A stretch of 64,000 bases of DNA from assembly GCF_028610625.1 (NCBI RefSeq), contig NZ_JAQQWU010000001.1:496001-560000 (forward strand), written 5' to 3'. Shown here one piece after another: positions 39,939 to 48,885 of this stretch. Positions within the stretch are counted from its first letter, which is position 1. Every line of letters begins with the position of its first letter. The DNA is from Guptibacillus spartinae. Lineage in GTDB: Bacteria > Bacillota > Bacilli > Bacillales > Guptibacillaceae. The translations under genes and the position numbers were made by a program. Below the pieces are notes generated by a model. That model did no database searches. It saw only the letters and a program-made list of their open reading frames with translations, and had not been told where the DNA came from.

Positions 39939-42056
39939 ATGGCACAAGAAAAGCAAGTGTTTTCAATTGATTGGGCTGGTCGCGAATTGTCAGTTGAGAT
40001 TGGTCAGCTGGCCAAACAGGCGAGCGGTGCAGCTTTGATACGCTACGGCGATACAGCTGTACTAGCAACGGTTACAGGTTCTAAGGAACCGAAAGACCTT
40101 CCGTTTTTCCCACTAACGGTTAACTATGAAGAACGATTATATGCAGTAGGTAAGATTCCTGGAGGCTTCATCAAGCGTGAAGGCCGACCGAGTGAGAAGG
40201 CAATTCTTGCGAGTCGTTTAATTGACCGCCCGATTCGACCTTTATTCCCAGATGGTTTCCGTAACGAAGTTCAAGTCGTGAGCACAGTCATGAGCGTAGA
40301 TCAGAACTGTTCTTCTGAGATGGCAGCAATGTTCGGTTCATCTCTAGCACTTGGAATTAGTGATCTTCCATTCGATGGTCCAATTGCAGGTGTACTCGTT
40401 GGACGTGTTGATGGAAAATTCATTGTGAATCCTAACTTGGATCAGCTTGAACAAAGCGATATTCACTTAACAGTAGCCGGTACGAAAGATGCCATCAATA
40501 TGGTTGAAGCTGGCGCTGAAGAAGTTCCCGAAGAAACAATGCTTGAAGGGATTCTTTTTGGACACCAGGAAATCAAGCGTCTGATTTCATTCCAGGAAGA
40601 AATCATTGAAGCTGTTGGAAAAGAAAAGCGTGAAGTTGTGCTACAACAAGCGGACGAAACGCTTGAAGCGAAGCTTAGTGAGCAGTACCTTACTGATATT
40701 AAAGAAGCTGTAAAAGTCATTGAGAAGCATGCGAGACAGGAAGCAATTGATGCTGTTATGACGCGTGCAACGGAAGCTTATGATGAAAGTGAAGACTATA
40801 GCGCTGAAGAAGTGAAGTCTATTTTGAATAGCTTCGTAAAACAAGAAGTTCGTCGCTTAATTTTGAAAGATAAAGTAAGACCAGACGGACGAGGCGTTGA
40901 TGAAATTCGCCCGCTAGATTCAGAAGTTGGCATTCTTTCAAGAACACACGGCTCAGGATTGTTCACTCGTGGACAAACTCAAGCGCTTAGCATTTGTACA
41001 CTTGGAGCACTTGGGGACGTTCAGATCCTTGATGGCCTTGGGACAGAAGAATCGAAGCGATTCATGCATCACTATAACTTCCCTAAATTCAGTGTCGGTG
41101 AAACAGGACCAATGCGTGGACCAGGTCGTCGTGAAATTGGTCATGGTGCCCTTGGGGAACGTGCTCTTGAACAAGTGATCCCGTCAGAGAAAGACTTCCC
41201 GTATACGATTCGACTTGTATCAGAAGTACTTGAATCGAATGGTTCCACTTCTCAAGCAAGTATCTGTGCAAGTACGCTTGCGATGATGGATGCAGGTGTA
41301 CCGATTAAAGCTCCAGTTGCAGGTATTGCTATGGGACTTGTTAGTGATGGCGAAGATGTAACAGTTCTAACTGACATTCAAGGTATGGAAGATGCCCTTG
41401 GTGATATGGACTTTAAAGTAGCTGGAACAAAGCAAGGTGTAACAGCTCTTCAAATGGATATAAAAATTTCTGGAATTAATGAAGACATTCTTCGTCAGGC
41501 TCTTGAACAGGCGAAAAATGGTCGTCTTGCCATTCTAGAAAATATGATGAGCGCGATCAACGAACCGCGTACAGAGCTTTCAGCTTATGCACCGAAGATC
41601 CTTACGATGTCAATTAAACCAGATAAAATTCGCGATGTAATTGGACCAAGCGGTAAAATTATCAATAAGATTATTGAAGAAACTGGCGTAAAAATTGATA
41701 TTGAGCAGGACGGTTCAATCTTCATTTCTTCTACTGAGCAAGAAATGAACGCAAAAGCGAAGAAAATCATTGAAGATCTTGTTCGAGAAGTTGAAGTTGG
41801 CACAACTTACCTAGGTAAAGTGAAACGTGTAGAGAAATTTGGCGCATTCGTTGAGCTATTTGCTGGTAAAGAGGGCCTCGTTCATATTTCTGAACTAGCT
41901 GAAGAGCGCACAAACAAAGTAGAAGATGTTGTCTCAATCGGTGATGAAATTATGGTTAAAGTAAAAGAAATCGATAAGCAGGGTCGCGTTAACCTTTCAC
42001 GCAAAGAGATTTTAAAAGAACAGCGTGAACGTGAAGAACAAAGTCAAAAGAGCTAA
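39939..42056 (+). CDS. pnp: Polynucleotide phosphorylase
   Basis: 3'-5' phosphorolytic exoribonuclease and a core enzyme of RNA turnover. The 705-residue protein, exactly the B. subtilis length, has two RNase PH domains (the second with [22 protein letters not shown]), a KH domain ([16 protein letters not shown] near 560) and an S1 domain (about 620-690, [17 protein letters not shown]). AGAGGAG precedes the ATG at 39939; upstream in-frame starts lack a site. Confidence 0.98.
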   Translation: MAQEKQVFSIDWAGRELSVEIGQLAKQASGAALIRYGDTAVLATVTGSKEPKDLPFFPLTVNYEERLYAVGKIPGGFIKREGRPSEKAILASRLIDRPIRPLFPDGFRNEVQVVSTVMSVDQNCSSEMAAMFGSSLALGISDLPFDGPIAGVLVGRVDGKFIVNPNLDQLEQSDIHLTVAGTKDAINMVEAGAEEVPEETMLEGILFGHQEIKRLISFQEEIIEAVGKEKREVVLQQADETLEAKLSEQYLTDIKEAVKVIEKHARQEAIDAVMTRATEAYDESEDYSAEEVKSILNSFVKQEVRRLILKDKVRPDGRGVDEIRPLDSEVGILSRTHGSGLFTRGQTQALSICTLGALGDVQILDGLGTEESKRFMHHYNFPKFSVGETGPMRGPGRREIGHGALGERALEQVIPSEKDFPYTIRLVSEVLESNGSTSQASICASTLAMMDAGVPIKAPVAGIAMGLVSDGEDVTVLTDIQGMEDALGDMDFKVAGTKQGVTALQMDIKISGINEDILRQALEQAKNGRLAILENMMSAINEPRTELSAYAPKILTMSIKPDKIRDVIGPSGKIINKIIEETGVKIDIEQDGSIFISSTEQEMNAKAKKIIEDLVREVEVGTTYLGKVKRVEKFGAFVELFAGKEGLVHISELAEERTNKVEDVVSIGDEIMVKVKEIDKQGRVNLSRKEILKEQREREEQSQKS

Positions 42057-42057
42057 G

Positions 42058-42087
42058 GAATTCGGCTGAGGCCGGATTCTTTTTTTA
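42058..42087 (+). terminator. Intrinsic terminator after pnp
   Basis: GAATTCGGC (42058-42066) pairs with GCCGGATTC (42071-42079, one T-G pair), followed by eight T. Confidence 0.85.
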
Positions 42088-42146
42088 TTTCGATCGAGTA
42101 GTGACCACGCTTCAAAATTTTGATTCAAGTGATCATGGTTCTAGAG

Positions 42147-42184
42147 CTTGCCCCATCAACATATTTTTTTACAAAAGGGGGCAG
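42147..42184 (+). promoter_or_regulatory. Possible ribosome-binding-site sequestering hairpin before ylxY
   Basis: TGCCCC (42149-42154) can pair with GGGGCA (42178-42183), which is the Shine-Dalgarno region of ylxY. The loop is 23 nt and A/T-rich. If formed in mRNA it would limit ylxY translation. Confidence 0.3.
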
Positions 42185-42188
42185 ATGA

Positions 42189-43145
42189 ATGAAGAAATCC
42201 TGGGTACAATTCATTGTGTTTATTATGATCTTAGGCGTAGCAGCAGGTTCACTTCAGAACCCCTACACATCCATGTATTTGACTGATTTAAAAGAACAAG
42301 CAGCAATTAGCGTGAATGGTAGCCCTTTATATGAAGAAATTTTACAAGCAAAGGAACGAACGGATATTCCTCCTGCAAATGCAGTCATTGACCGTGTATG
42401 GAAAGGGATCCCTGGGTATAATGGAGTCGTTGTAGATGCAGAAGAATCATATGCGAAAATGAAAGGGAAAGCCTTTGATGAAGATATGCTTGTGCGAAAA
42501 GAAGTTGAACCAGAGATTCAGTTAGATGATCTTGAGCCGACTGCCGTCTACAAAGGAAATCCGAACAAGCCTATGGTAGCCTTTATGATTAACGTGGCAT
42601 GGGGGGAAGAATATTTACCTAACATGCTACAGCAGTTAAAAAAGTATAACGTACATGCAACCTTTTTTCTCGATGGCTCGTGGGCAAAGAAAAATCCTGA
42701 TATGGTACGTATGCTTGATGAAGAAGGGCATGAGATTGGAAATCATGCATACTCCCATCCCGACTTGAAACAGTTAAGTGATGCTGCCATTCGGAAAGAG
42801 CTTGAAGATACAAATCAAGTCATTGAAGCAACGTTGGATAAAAAGCCCGTTGTTTTTGCCCCTCCAAGTGGGAGCTATGCTAACAATGCTGTTCAGATTG
42901 CTGATGAGCTTGGCATGCAAACGGTGTTATGGTCAGTCGATACTGTAGATTGGAAAAAGCCTGCCCCACAAGCCTTAACAGCAAAGGTGTTGCAAAATGT
43001 GCATGCTGGAGCGCTTATTTTGATGCATCCGACTGAACCAACTGAAAAAAGTTTAGAAGCGCTCATTCGTGGAGTTGAAAAAAGAGGGTTTCAGTTAGGT
43101 ACCGTTTCACAGGTATTAGATTCGAAGCGAGTAGAGAAAAGGTGA
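42189..43145 (+). CDS. ylxY: YlxY, polysaccharide deacetylase-like sporulation protein
   Basis: A 318-residue protein with an N-terminal hydrophobic anchor (about residues 4-22) and a NodB-type polysaccharide deacetylase domain (about 125-310). The usual catalytic motif with two Asp (TFDDG) is replaced by FMINVAWG, while the metal-binding HAYSHPD motif (His residues near 195) and the tail motif ILMHP remain. Such proteins are probably impaired as deacetylases or act on another substrate. Position after pnp and before mlpA equals B. subtilis ylxY. GGGGG precedes the ATG. Confidence 0.93.
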   Translation: MKKSWVQFIVFIMILGVAAGSLQNPYTSMYLTDLKEQAAISVNGSPLYEEILQAKERTDIPPANAVIDRVWKGIPGYNGVVVDAEESYAKMKGKAFDEDMLVRKEVEPEIQLDDLEPTAVYKGNPNKPMVAFMINVAWGEEYLPNMLQQLKKYNVHATFFLDGSWAKKNPDMVRMLDEEGHEIGNHAYSHPDLKQLSDAAIRKELEDTNQVIEATLDKKPVVFAPPSGSYANNAVQIADELGMQTVLWSVDTVDWKKPAPQALTAKVLQNVHAGALILMHPTEPTEKSLEALIRGVEKRGFQLGTVSQVLDSKRVEKR

Positions 43146-43164
43146 TAGAATTGTGTCAATTCTA
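43146..43164 (+). promoter_or_regulatory. Inverted repeat overlapping the mlpA promoter
   Basis: TAGAATTG (43146-43153), a TGT centre, and CAATTCTA (43157-43164) form a perfect 19-bp palindrome. It begins right behind the ylxY stop, has no T-run, and covers the putative -35 at 43151. It looks more like an operator than a terminator. Confidence 0.4.
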
Positions 43165-43179
43165 CATTAATGATATAGT
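43151..43179 (+). promoter_or_regulatory. Promoter for mlpA
   Basis: TTGTGT (43151-43156) and TATAGT (43174-43179) with a 17-bp spacer and an extended -10 TGA. Confidence 0.55.
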
Positions 43180-43228
43180 GATTTTGGAGTATTACGAAAC
43201 ATAATGGTTCGATACAGGAGGAACAAGC

Positions 43229-44470
43229 TTGATAAATAAAGTAACGTGTAAAAACGGTGTAAGAGTAGTGTTAGAAAATATCCCAACAGTTCGATCGGTT
43301 GCGATTGGAATTTGGATTGGAACCGGTTCACGTTTTGAGCCTAAAGAGTTAAACGGCGTATCGCATTTTCTTGAACATATGTTTTTTAAAGGGACAGAGA
43401 AGCGTAGTGCTAAAGAAATTGCTGAATCGTTTGATAGCATTGGCGGTCAAGTTAATGCGTTTACATCAAAAGAATATACGTGTTATTACGCAAAGGTTCT
43501 TGATGAGCATGCAGATTATGCGCTTGATGTGTTAACGGATATGTTTTTCCAGTCAACATTTGAAGCAGGAGAGCTTGCGAAAGAGAAGAACGTTGTGCAC
43601 GAAGAAATTAAAATGTATGAAGATACACCAGATGATATTGTTCACGATATGCTCAGTCAAGCAAGCTATGGTGATCATGAGCTGGCGATGCCAATACTTG
43701 GAACAGAAGAGACATTAAAAGATTTTTCTGGAGATACGCTTCGTCAGTACATGCAAACGCACTACACTCCTGACAATATTGTGGTATCCATTGCTGGAAA
43801 TATAGATGAGTCCTTTATGCAAAAAGTCGAAGCGGCATTTGAGCATTGGGAAACCCCTGCTGGAAAACCTGAAGTAGAGGCACCAACGTTCCATTCTGGG
43901 CAAATCGCCCGACAAAAAGAAACGGAGCAGGCCCACTTATGCCTGGGTTATGCTGGATTGCCGTTTGGAACAGAGGATATTTACAGCTTAATTGTGATGA
44001 ACAATGTGCTTGGGGGAAGCATGAGTAGCCGTCTCTTCCAGGACGTTCGCGAAGATCAAGGTCTTGCTTATTCGGTGTTCTCCTACCATTCTGCTTATCA
44101 AGATAGCGGTTTACTTACGATTTATGCAGGCACAGCTCAGAATCAACTTGACCGTTTATATGAAACGATTCAAAAGACCCTTCAAGACTTTAAGCGGGAT
44201 GGGATCACTTCGAAAGAATTAATGAACTGTAAAGAGCAGCTAAAAGGAAATTTAATGCTCAGTCTTGAAAGCACAAACAGTCGTATGAGTCGAAATGGAA
44301 AGAATGAATTGCTATTAAACCAGCATCGCTCGCTGGATGATATCATTACAAACATTGAAAGCGTGAATCATGAAAAAGTAAACGAAATGATTCAATCCAT
44401 GTTCACAGATGAATTTTCATGTTCCCTTATTAGCCCAAATGGCAAATTGCCAAGTGGTATGAGGTCATAA
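43229..44470 (+). CDS. mlpA: M16 family zinc metallopeptidase MlpA (YmxG)
   Basis: Processing-peptidase-like protein (pitrilysin family). The 413 residues contain the inverted zinc motif HFLEH (46-50) with the distal Glu in the ENVVHEEI-like segment (KEKNVVHEEIKMYED near 126-140), and a C-terminal M16 inactive half. In B. subtilis MlpA influences extracellular protease production; this is family knowledge. The TTG start at 43229 follows ACAGGAGGAAC. Own promoter and a strong terminator make it a single-gene unit. Confidence 0.95.
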   Translation: MINKVTCKNGVRVVLENIPTVRSVAIGIWIGTGSRFEPKELNGVSHFLEHMFFKGTEKRSAKEIAESFDSIGGQVNAFTSKEYTCYYAKVLDEHADYALDVLTDMFFQSTFEAGELAKEKNVVHEEIKMYEDTPDDIVHDMLSQASYGDHELAMPILGTEETLKDFSGDTLRQYMQTHYTPDNIVVSIAGNIDESFMQKVEAAFEHWETPAGKPEVEAPTFHSGQIARQKETEQAHLCLGYAGLPFGTEDIYSLIVMNNVLGGSMSSRLFQDVREDQGLAYSVFSYHSAYQDSGLLTIYAGTAQNQLDRLYETIQKTLQDFKRDGITSKELMNCKEQLKGNLMLSLESTNSRMSRNGKNELLLNQHRSLDDIITNIESVNHEKVNEMIQSMFTDEFSCSLISPNGKLPSGMRS

Positions 44471-44473
44471 GAC

Positions 44474-44503
44474 AAAAACCCGCCTGAATGAGGCGGGTTT
44501 TTT
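44474..44503 (+). terminator. Intrinsic terminator after mlpA
   Basis: AAAAACCCGCCT (44474-44485) pairs with AGGCGGGTTTTT (44491-44502) around a 5-nt loop. Confidence 0.9.
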
Positions 44504-44570
44504 CATGTCTTCCAAGAAAGGATCTCTCATAGACTAAGATTATCAACCTGTATATGAAGGAGGACCTATT

Positions 44571-44813
44571 ATGCGATTAAGTCAGCTTAGCGGAAAGGAA
44601 CTGATTGATATTGAAAAAGGGCGTAAGCTTGGCGTATTAGGACAGACTGATCTTTTGTTTGATGAGAAGACAGGCGTATTAAAAGAGTTAATCATTCCAA
44701 AATCTTCTTGGATGGGGTTAAAGCGAAAGGAACAAGAGGTCTCAATTCCGTGGGATCACATTGAAACCATCGGTCGCGATATGATCATTCTTCAAAATCA
44801 TAAGAAGGAATAA
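44571..44813 (+). CDS. ymxH: YlmC/YmxH family sporulation protein
   Basis: An 80-residue PRC-barrel protein with MRLSQLSGKELIDIEKGRKL at its start and the motif SIPWDHIETIGRDMI near the end. YmxH-type proteins are restricted to spore formers; the molecular role is unknown. Upstream, CATAGACTA (44528-44536) matches the -10 pattern CATANNNTA of late mother-cell sigma factors, but no clear -35 is seen. AAGGAGGACC precedes the ATG. The gene leads into the dpaAB operon. Confidence 0.92.
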   Translation: MRLSQLSGKELIDIEKGRKLGVLGQTDLLFDEKTGVLKELIIPKSSWMGLKRKEQEVSIPWDHIETIGRDMIILQNHKKE

Positions 44814-44834
44814 AACGGGTACCCAACATGATTC

Positions 44835-44862
44835 ACCAAGCGGGCATACACCACATAGAATG
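44835..44862 (+). promoter_or_regulatory. Possible sigma-K-type promoter for dpaAB
   Basis: CATAGAATG (44854-44862) resembles the sigma-K -10 pattern CATANNNTA, with AC at 44835-44836 about 17 nt upstream. The dpaAB operon is made in the mother cell late in sporulation in B. subtilis, which fits. Confidence 0.35.
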
Positions 44863-44918
44863 TTGAGAAATTACAATAATCCCCGTAGTAAGACGTGGAA
44901 AAGGAAAGGGGAGGAACG

Positions 44919-45821
44919 ATGCTAACGAATCAACATATCGCTGTCATTGGCGGTGATGCCCGCCAGCTTGAAATTATTCGAAAGCTGACTGAACTAAATG
45001 CAAATTTGTATTTAATCGGTTTTGATCAGCTAGATCATGGTTTTACCGGTGCAACAAAATGCACGTTAGATGAAGTTAACCTAAATACCCTTGATGCAAT
45101 TGTCCTTCCAGTTAGCGGTACAACGATTGAAGGAGAAGTTGATACCATTTTTTCAAACGAAAAAGTTGTGTTAACAGCCGATCAATTAAAACAAACTCCA
45201 GTGCATTGTACGATCTATAGTGGAATCAGTAACAGCTGTTTAAATGGTATGGTATCAGAGGCATCCAGAACATTGATTCGACTATTTGAACGAGATGATA
45301 TAGCTATTTATAATTCCATTCCGACAGTTGAAGGAACGGTCATGATGGTTATCCAACATACAGACATTACCATCCATCAATCAAATATCGCTGTGCTAGG
45401 TCTCGGTCGTGTCGGGATGTCTGTTGCTAGAACCTTTGATGCGCTTGGCGCGAATGTAAGCGTAGGAGCTAGAAAGCCAGAACATCTTGCAAGGATAACG
45501 GAAATGGGATTAAAACCATTTCATTTATCTGACCTCGCCAATCACGTTTCTAATCTAGACGTTTGTATTAACACCATCCCAGCACAAATCGTCACATCAC
45601 AGGTGATCGCTAAAATGCCGAGTCATACGCTTGTCATTGATTTAGCTTCAAAACCGGGTGGTACTGATTTTCGTTATGCCGAAAAAAGAGGAATTAAAGC
45701 CCTTCTGGCACCAGGACTCCCTGGAATTGTAGCTCCTAAAACAGCTGGTAAAATTATCGCGAATGTTCTGACACAGTTATTAATTGAACGGTCTCAGAAA
45801 GGAAAGGAGAACACGCCATGA
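44919..45821 (+). CDS. dpaA: Dipicolinate synthase subunit A
   Basis: Dehydrogenase-like subunit of the enzyme that turns a dihydrodipicolinate-pathway intermediate into dipicolinic acid, the spore-core chelate. The 300-residue product has two Rossmann regions: IAVIGGDARQLEIIRKL at the N-terminus and IAVLGLGRVGMSVARTF near residue 155. GGGGAGGAACG precedes the ATG at 44919; the upstream GTG-ORF start includes this site. It overlaps dpaB by 4 nt (ATGA). Called spoVFA in B. subtilis. Confidence 0.96.
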   Translation: MLTNQHIAVIGGDARQLEIIRKLTELNANLYLIGFDQLDHGFTGATKCTLDEVNLNTLDAIVLPVSGTTIEGEVDTIFSNEKVVLTADQLKQTPVHCTIYSGISNSCLNGMVSEASRTLIRLFERDDIAIYNSIPTVEGTVMMVIQHTDITIHQSNIAVLGLGRVGMSVARTFDALGANVSVGARKPEHLARITEMGLKPFHLSDLANHVSNLDVCINTIPAQIVTSQVIAKMPSHTLVIDLASKPGGTDFRYAEKRGIKALLAPGLPGIVAPKTAGKIIANVLTQLLIERSQKGKENTP

Positions 45822-46411
45822 GTTTGAAAGGAAAACACATTGGATTCGGCTTAACTGGCTCTCACTGTACGTATGATGCCGTTGTACCTCAAATCGAAGA
45901 ACTTGTTCAATTAGGTGCGAAAGTGACTCCGTTTGTCTCTCATACGGTTATGAACACAAATACGCGTTTTGGTGAAGGTGAAGATTGGATTGCACGTATT
46001 GAAGAAATTACTGGAAATGAAGCTGTCAATTCAATTGTAAAAGCAGAACCGTTCGGCCCCAAGACCCCGCTTGATTGCATGGTGATTGCCCCCATAACAG
46101 GGAACTCAATTAGTAAATTTGCCAACGCTATGACGGAGTCTCCCGTCCTTATGGGAGCGAAGGCGACATTGAGAAATGAGAAACCTGTCGTGTTAGGTAT
46201 CTCCACCAATGACGGACTTGGACTAAATGGTACGAATATTTTAAGGTTGATGTCCACAAAGAACATTTATTTTATCCCATTTGGTCAGGACGATCCAGTG
46301 AAAAAACCTAACTCATTAGTCGCTCGTATGCCTTCTTTAAGAGAAACAGTTGAAAAAGCCCTTCTCGGCAGACAGCTACAGCCAGTTCTAATCGAAAGGT
46401 ATTTGGATTAA
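45818..46411 (+). CDS. dpaB: Dipicolinate synthase subunit B
   Basis: Flavoprotein-like subunit of dipicolinate synthase (HFCD/flavodoxin family) that works with DpaA in the mother cell. The 197-residue protein begins LKGKHIGFGLTGSHCTYD and carries MVIAPITGNSISKFANAMTE. Length is close to the usual 200. Overlap with dpaA makes translation coupled. Its neighbours asd-dapG-dapA supply the dihydrodipicolinate precursor. Confidence 0.96.
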   Translation: MSLKGKHIGFGLTGSHCTYDAVVPQIEELVQLGAKVTPFVSHTVMNTNTRFGEGEDWIARIEEITGNEAVNSIVKAEPFGPKTPLDCMVIAPITGNSISKFANAMTESPVLMGAKATLRNEKPVVLGISTNDGLGLNGTNILRLMSTKNIYFIPFGQDDPVKKPNSLVARMPSLRETVEKALLGRQLQPVLIERYLD

Positions 46412-46425
46412 CCAATTGATTTATC

Positions 46426-46453
46426 TTTCTTTAGAATAGGTTTATGATAGAAT
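46426..46453 (+). promoter_or_regulatory. Candidate extended -10 promoter for asd-dapG-dapA
   Basis: TTTCTT (46426-46431), a 16-bp spacer, and TAGAAT (46448-46453) preceded by TGA. The -35 is weak and the extended -10 is reasonable. Confidence 0.35.
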
Positions 46454-46477
46454 AGAGAATAAAATCACTAAGAATGG

Positions 46478-46497
46478 GGAGAAACCTCGGTTTCTCC
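46478..46497 (+). other. Perfect hairpin in the asd leader
   Basis: GGAGAAACC (46478-46486) and GGTTTCTCC (46489-46497) form a perfect 9-bp inverted repeat with a 2-nt centre, followed by TTCTGTTA. It lies just after the expected transcription start. It is too small for a lysine riboswitch and has only a weak U-tract. Confidence 0.5.
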
Positions 46498-46542
46498 TTC
46501 TGTTATGGTGGATTTGAATGGAATATGGGAGGAGAATAAGTC

Positions 46543-47589
46543 ATGAGCGGGAAAAATTATCATGTAGCAGTAGTTGGAGCAACAGGGGCAGTCGGACAAC
46601 AAATGATCAAAACACTAGAGGAACGAGATTTTCCGATATCGACCTTAACGCTCCTTTCATCATCGCGTTCAGCTGGTAAGAAAGTAACCTTCAAAGGGCA
46701 AGAGTTAACGGTAAAGGAAGCAAATCCTGAAGCGTTTGAAGGGGTACAGCTTGCCTTATTTAGTGCAGGTGGCAGTGTATCAAAAGCACTTGCTCCGGAA
46801 GCTGTTAAACACGGAGCGATCGTTGTTGACAATACAAGCGCATTCCGCATGGATCCTGAGGTTCCTCTTGTTGTACCAGAGGTGAACGAAGGGGATTTAA
46901 ATGATCACAAGGGAATTATTGCAAACCCAAACTGTTCTACCATTCAAATGGTTGCAGCACTTGAGCCATTGAAACAAACATATGGCCTTTCTAAAATTAT
47001 TGTTTCTACTTATCAAGCTGTTTCAGGTGCAGGTGCAAATGCCGTAACTGAAATGAAAGAGCAGTCTCAAGCGGTGCTAAATGGTGAAAACTATGAGCCA
47101 CAAATATTACCGGTCAAAGGTGATAAAAAGCACTATCCGATCGCTTTCAATGCCATCCCACAAATCGATGTATTTGAAGAAAACGGATTTACTTATGAAG
47201 AAATGAAAATGATAAATGAAACAAAGAAAATTATGCATGATGCTGAGCTTCATGTGGCAGCTACTTGCGTGCGTCTCCCAATTGAAACCGGTCACGCTGA
47301 ATCGGTATACGTTGAAATTGGGCAGGAAGATGTGAGCGTAGAAGATGTAAAAGCGCTCTTGAAAAATGCACCGGGTGTTACGCTGAAAGATGATCCGGCA
47401 AATCAGGTCTATCCAATGCCTGTGGATGCTGTAGGAAAATCAGATGTTTTTGTCGGTCGTATTCGAAAAGATTTAAATCAAAAAAATGGCTTCCATATGT
47501 GGATTGTCTCTGATAATCTACTGAAGGGGGCAGCGTGGAATTCTGTTCAAATTGCTGAAAGTCTAGCTGCCCTAAATATATTGAAATAG
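46543..47589 (+). CDS. asd: Aspartate-semialdehyde dehydrogenase
   Basis: NADPH-dependent enzyme of the aspartate family pathway, leading to lysine/DAP, methionine and threonine. The 348-residue protein has the NADP motif [12 protein letters not shown] (10-21) and the catalytic Cys131 in [18 protein letters not shown] precedes the ATG. It is followed 19 nt later by dapG and then dapA, forming the conserved operon for DAP in wall and spore cortex and for dipicolinate. Confidence 0.97.
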   Translation: MSGKNYHVAVVGATGAVGQQMIKTLEERDFPISTLTLLSSSRSAGKKVTFKGQELTVKEANPEAFEGVQLALFSAGGSVSKALAPEAVKHGAIVVDNTSAFRMDPEVPLVVPEVNEGDLNDHKGIIANPNCSTIQMVAALEPLKQTYGLSKIIVSTYQAVSGAGANAVTEMKEQSQAVLNGENYEPQILPVKGDKKHYPIAFNAIPQIDVFEENGFTYEEMKMINETKKIMHDAELHVAATCVRLPIETGHAESVYVEIGQEDVSVEDVKALLKNAPGVTLKDDPANQVYPMPVDAVGKSDVFVGRIRKDLNQKNGFHMWIVSDNLLKGAAWNSVQIAESLAALNILK

Positions 47590-47608
47590 ACATAAGAAGG
47601 TGTTCTGA

Positions 47609-48862
47609 ATGAAAGTCATCGTGCAGAAGTTTGGCGGTACTTCATTAAAAAGTGAAGACTGCAGACTGAGAGCTGTTAATCATATTAAAGACGCAGTGAA
47701 CGATGGATATAAAGTGGTTGTCGTTGTTTCCGCAATGGGTCGTAAAGGAGATCCTTATGCAACCGACACGCTTCTTGGCCTCATTGGCGACCGTGATCGA
47801 AAAGTAACATCAAGAGAGTATGATTTGTTAGTGTCATGTGGCGAAAGCATCTCTTCTGTTGTATTCTCGAATCTGCTTTTAAACGAAGGTTTAAAAGCAA
47901 CGGCGTATACCGGTGGTCAGGCTGGCTTTATGACAACGGCTGAGCATAGCAAAGCAAGAATTTTAGAAATGAAATCTGAACGGTTAATGGAAGAGTTAAA
48001 ATTGATTGACGTTGTTGTCGTTACAGGCTTCCAGGGTGTTACAAAAGACGGAGATGTGACAACTCTTGGTCGTGGCGGCAGTGACACATCAGCAGCGGCC
48101 CTTGGTGCAGCACTTTCAGCTGAATGGGTCGATATCTTTACTGATGTTGAAGGCATTATGACGGCTGATCCTAGGATCGTAGAAAAAGCCCGGCCTCTTT
48201 CCATTGTTACTTATAACGAAGTTTGCAATATGGCCTATCAGGGGGCGAAGGTCATTCATCCCCGCGCTGTTGAAATTGCCATGCAGGCTAAAATTCCGCT
48301 TAGAATTCGCTCAACGTATTCCTCGTCAACAGGGACACTTGTCACCTCTGCGACTGGTAAGCCAACAGGTGAACAAGTTATCGATCGACTAATAACGGGT
48401 ATTGCACATGTGAGCGGCGTAACGCAAATTAAAGTATACGCAAAAGAAGGGCAATACGACTTACAATCACGCGTATTTAAAGCAATGGCTCTTGAAGGCA
48501 TTAGCGTAGACTTCATCAATATTAGCTTAACTGGAGTAGTGTACACTGTTATGGAAGAAATGACGGAGCGCGCCGTGGCAACGCTACATGAAATGGGCTA
48601 TAAGCCAGAAGTGATCGAAAATTGTGCGAAAGTTTCAGCGGTTGGTGCTGGCATGAGTGGTGTGCCTGGCGTAACGGCAAAGATTGTAGAATCATTAGCA
48701 GTAGAAAACATTGATATTCTCCAATCAGCTGATTCCCACACAACCATATGGGTACTCGTAAGACAGCGTGATCTTTCGGCGGCTGTAAACGCATTACATG
48801 AAACATTTAACCTTCATCTGGAGCCAGGGCAAGAAGTGGAACAGATAATGGATCAGCTTTAA
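47609..48862 (+). CDS. dapG: Aspartate kinase (DAP-sensitive type, DapG)
   Basis: First step of the aspartate pathway. The 417-residue protein has the amino-acid kinase domain with IVQKFGGTSL at the N-terminus, VVVVSAMGRKGDPYATD, TLGRGGSDTSA, and two C-terminal ACT domains (about 265-410). The position between asd and dapA identifies it as DapG (aspartokinase I, feedback-inhibited by meso-DAP in B. subtilis) and not the lysine- or threonine-sensitive isozymes. It is slightly longer than the usual 404 residues. AAGAAGGTG lies before the ATG. Confidence 0.96.
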   Translation: MKVIVQKFGGTSLKSEDCRLRAVNHIKDAVNDGYKVVVVVSAMGRKGDPYATDTLLGLIGDRDRKVTSREYDLLVSCGESISSVVFSNLLLNEGLKATAYTGGQAGFMTTAEHSKARILEMKSERLMEELKLIDVVVVTGFQGVTKDGDVTTLGRGGSDTSAAALGAALSAEWVDIFTDVEGIMTADPRIVEKARPLSIVTYNEVCNMAYQGAKVIHPRAVEIAMQAKIPLRIRSTYSSSTGTLVTSATGKPTGEQVIDRLITGIAHVSGVTQIKVYAKEGQYDLQSRVFKAMALEGISVDFINISLTGVVYTVMEEMTERAVATLHEMGYKPEVIENCAKVSAVGAGMSGVPGVTAKIVESLAVENIDILQSADSHTTIWVLVRQRDLSAAVNALHETFNLHLEPGQEVEQIMDQL

Positions 48863-48885
48863 GTGAAAGGCAAGGAGTGAACGAG

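Noticed and set aside
46412-46542. Lysine riboswitch before asd
   Set aside because: The leader after the likely start is under 100 nt and shows one small hairpin only; a lysine aptamer needs a much larger five-helix fold.
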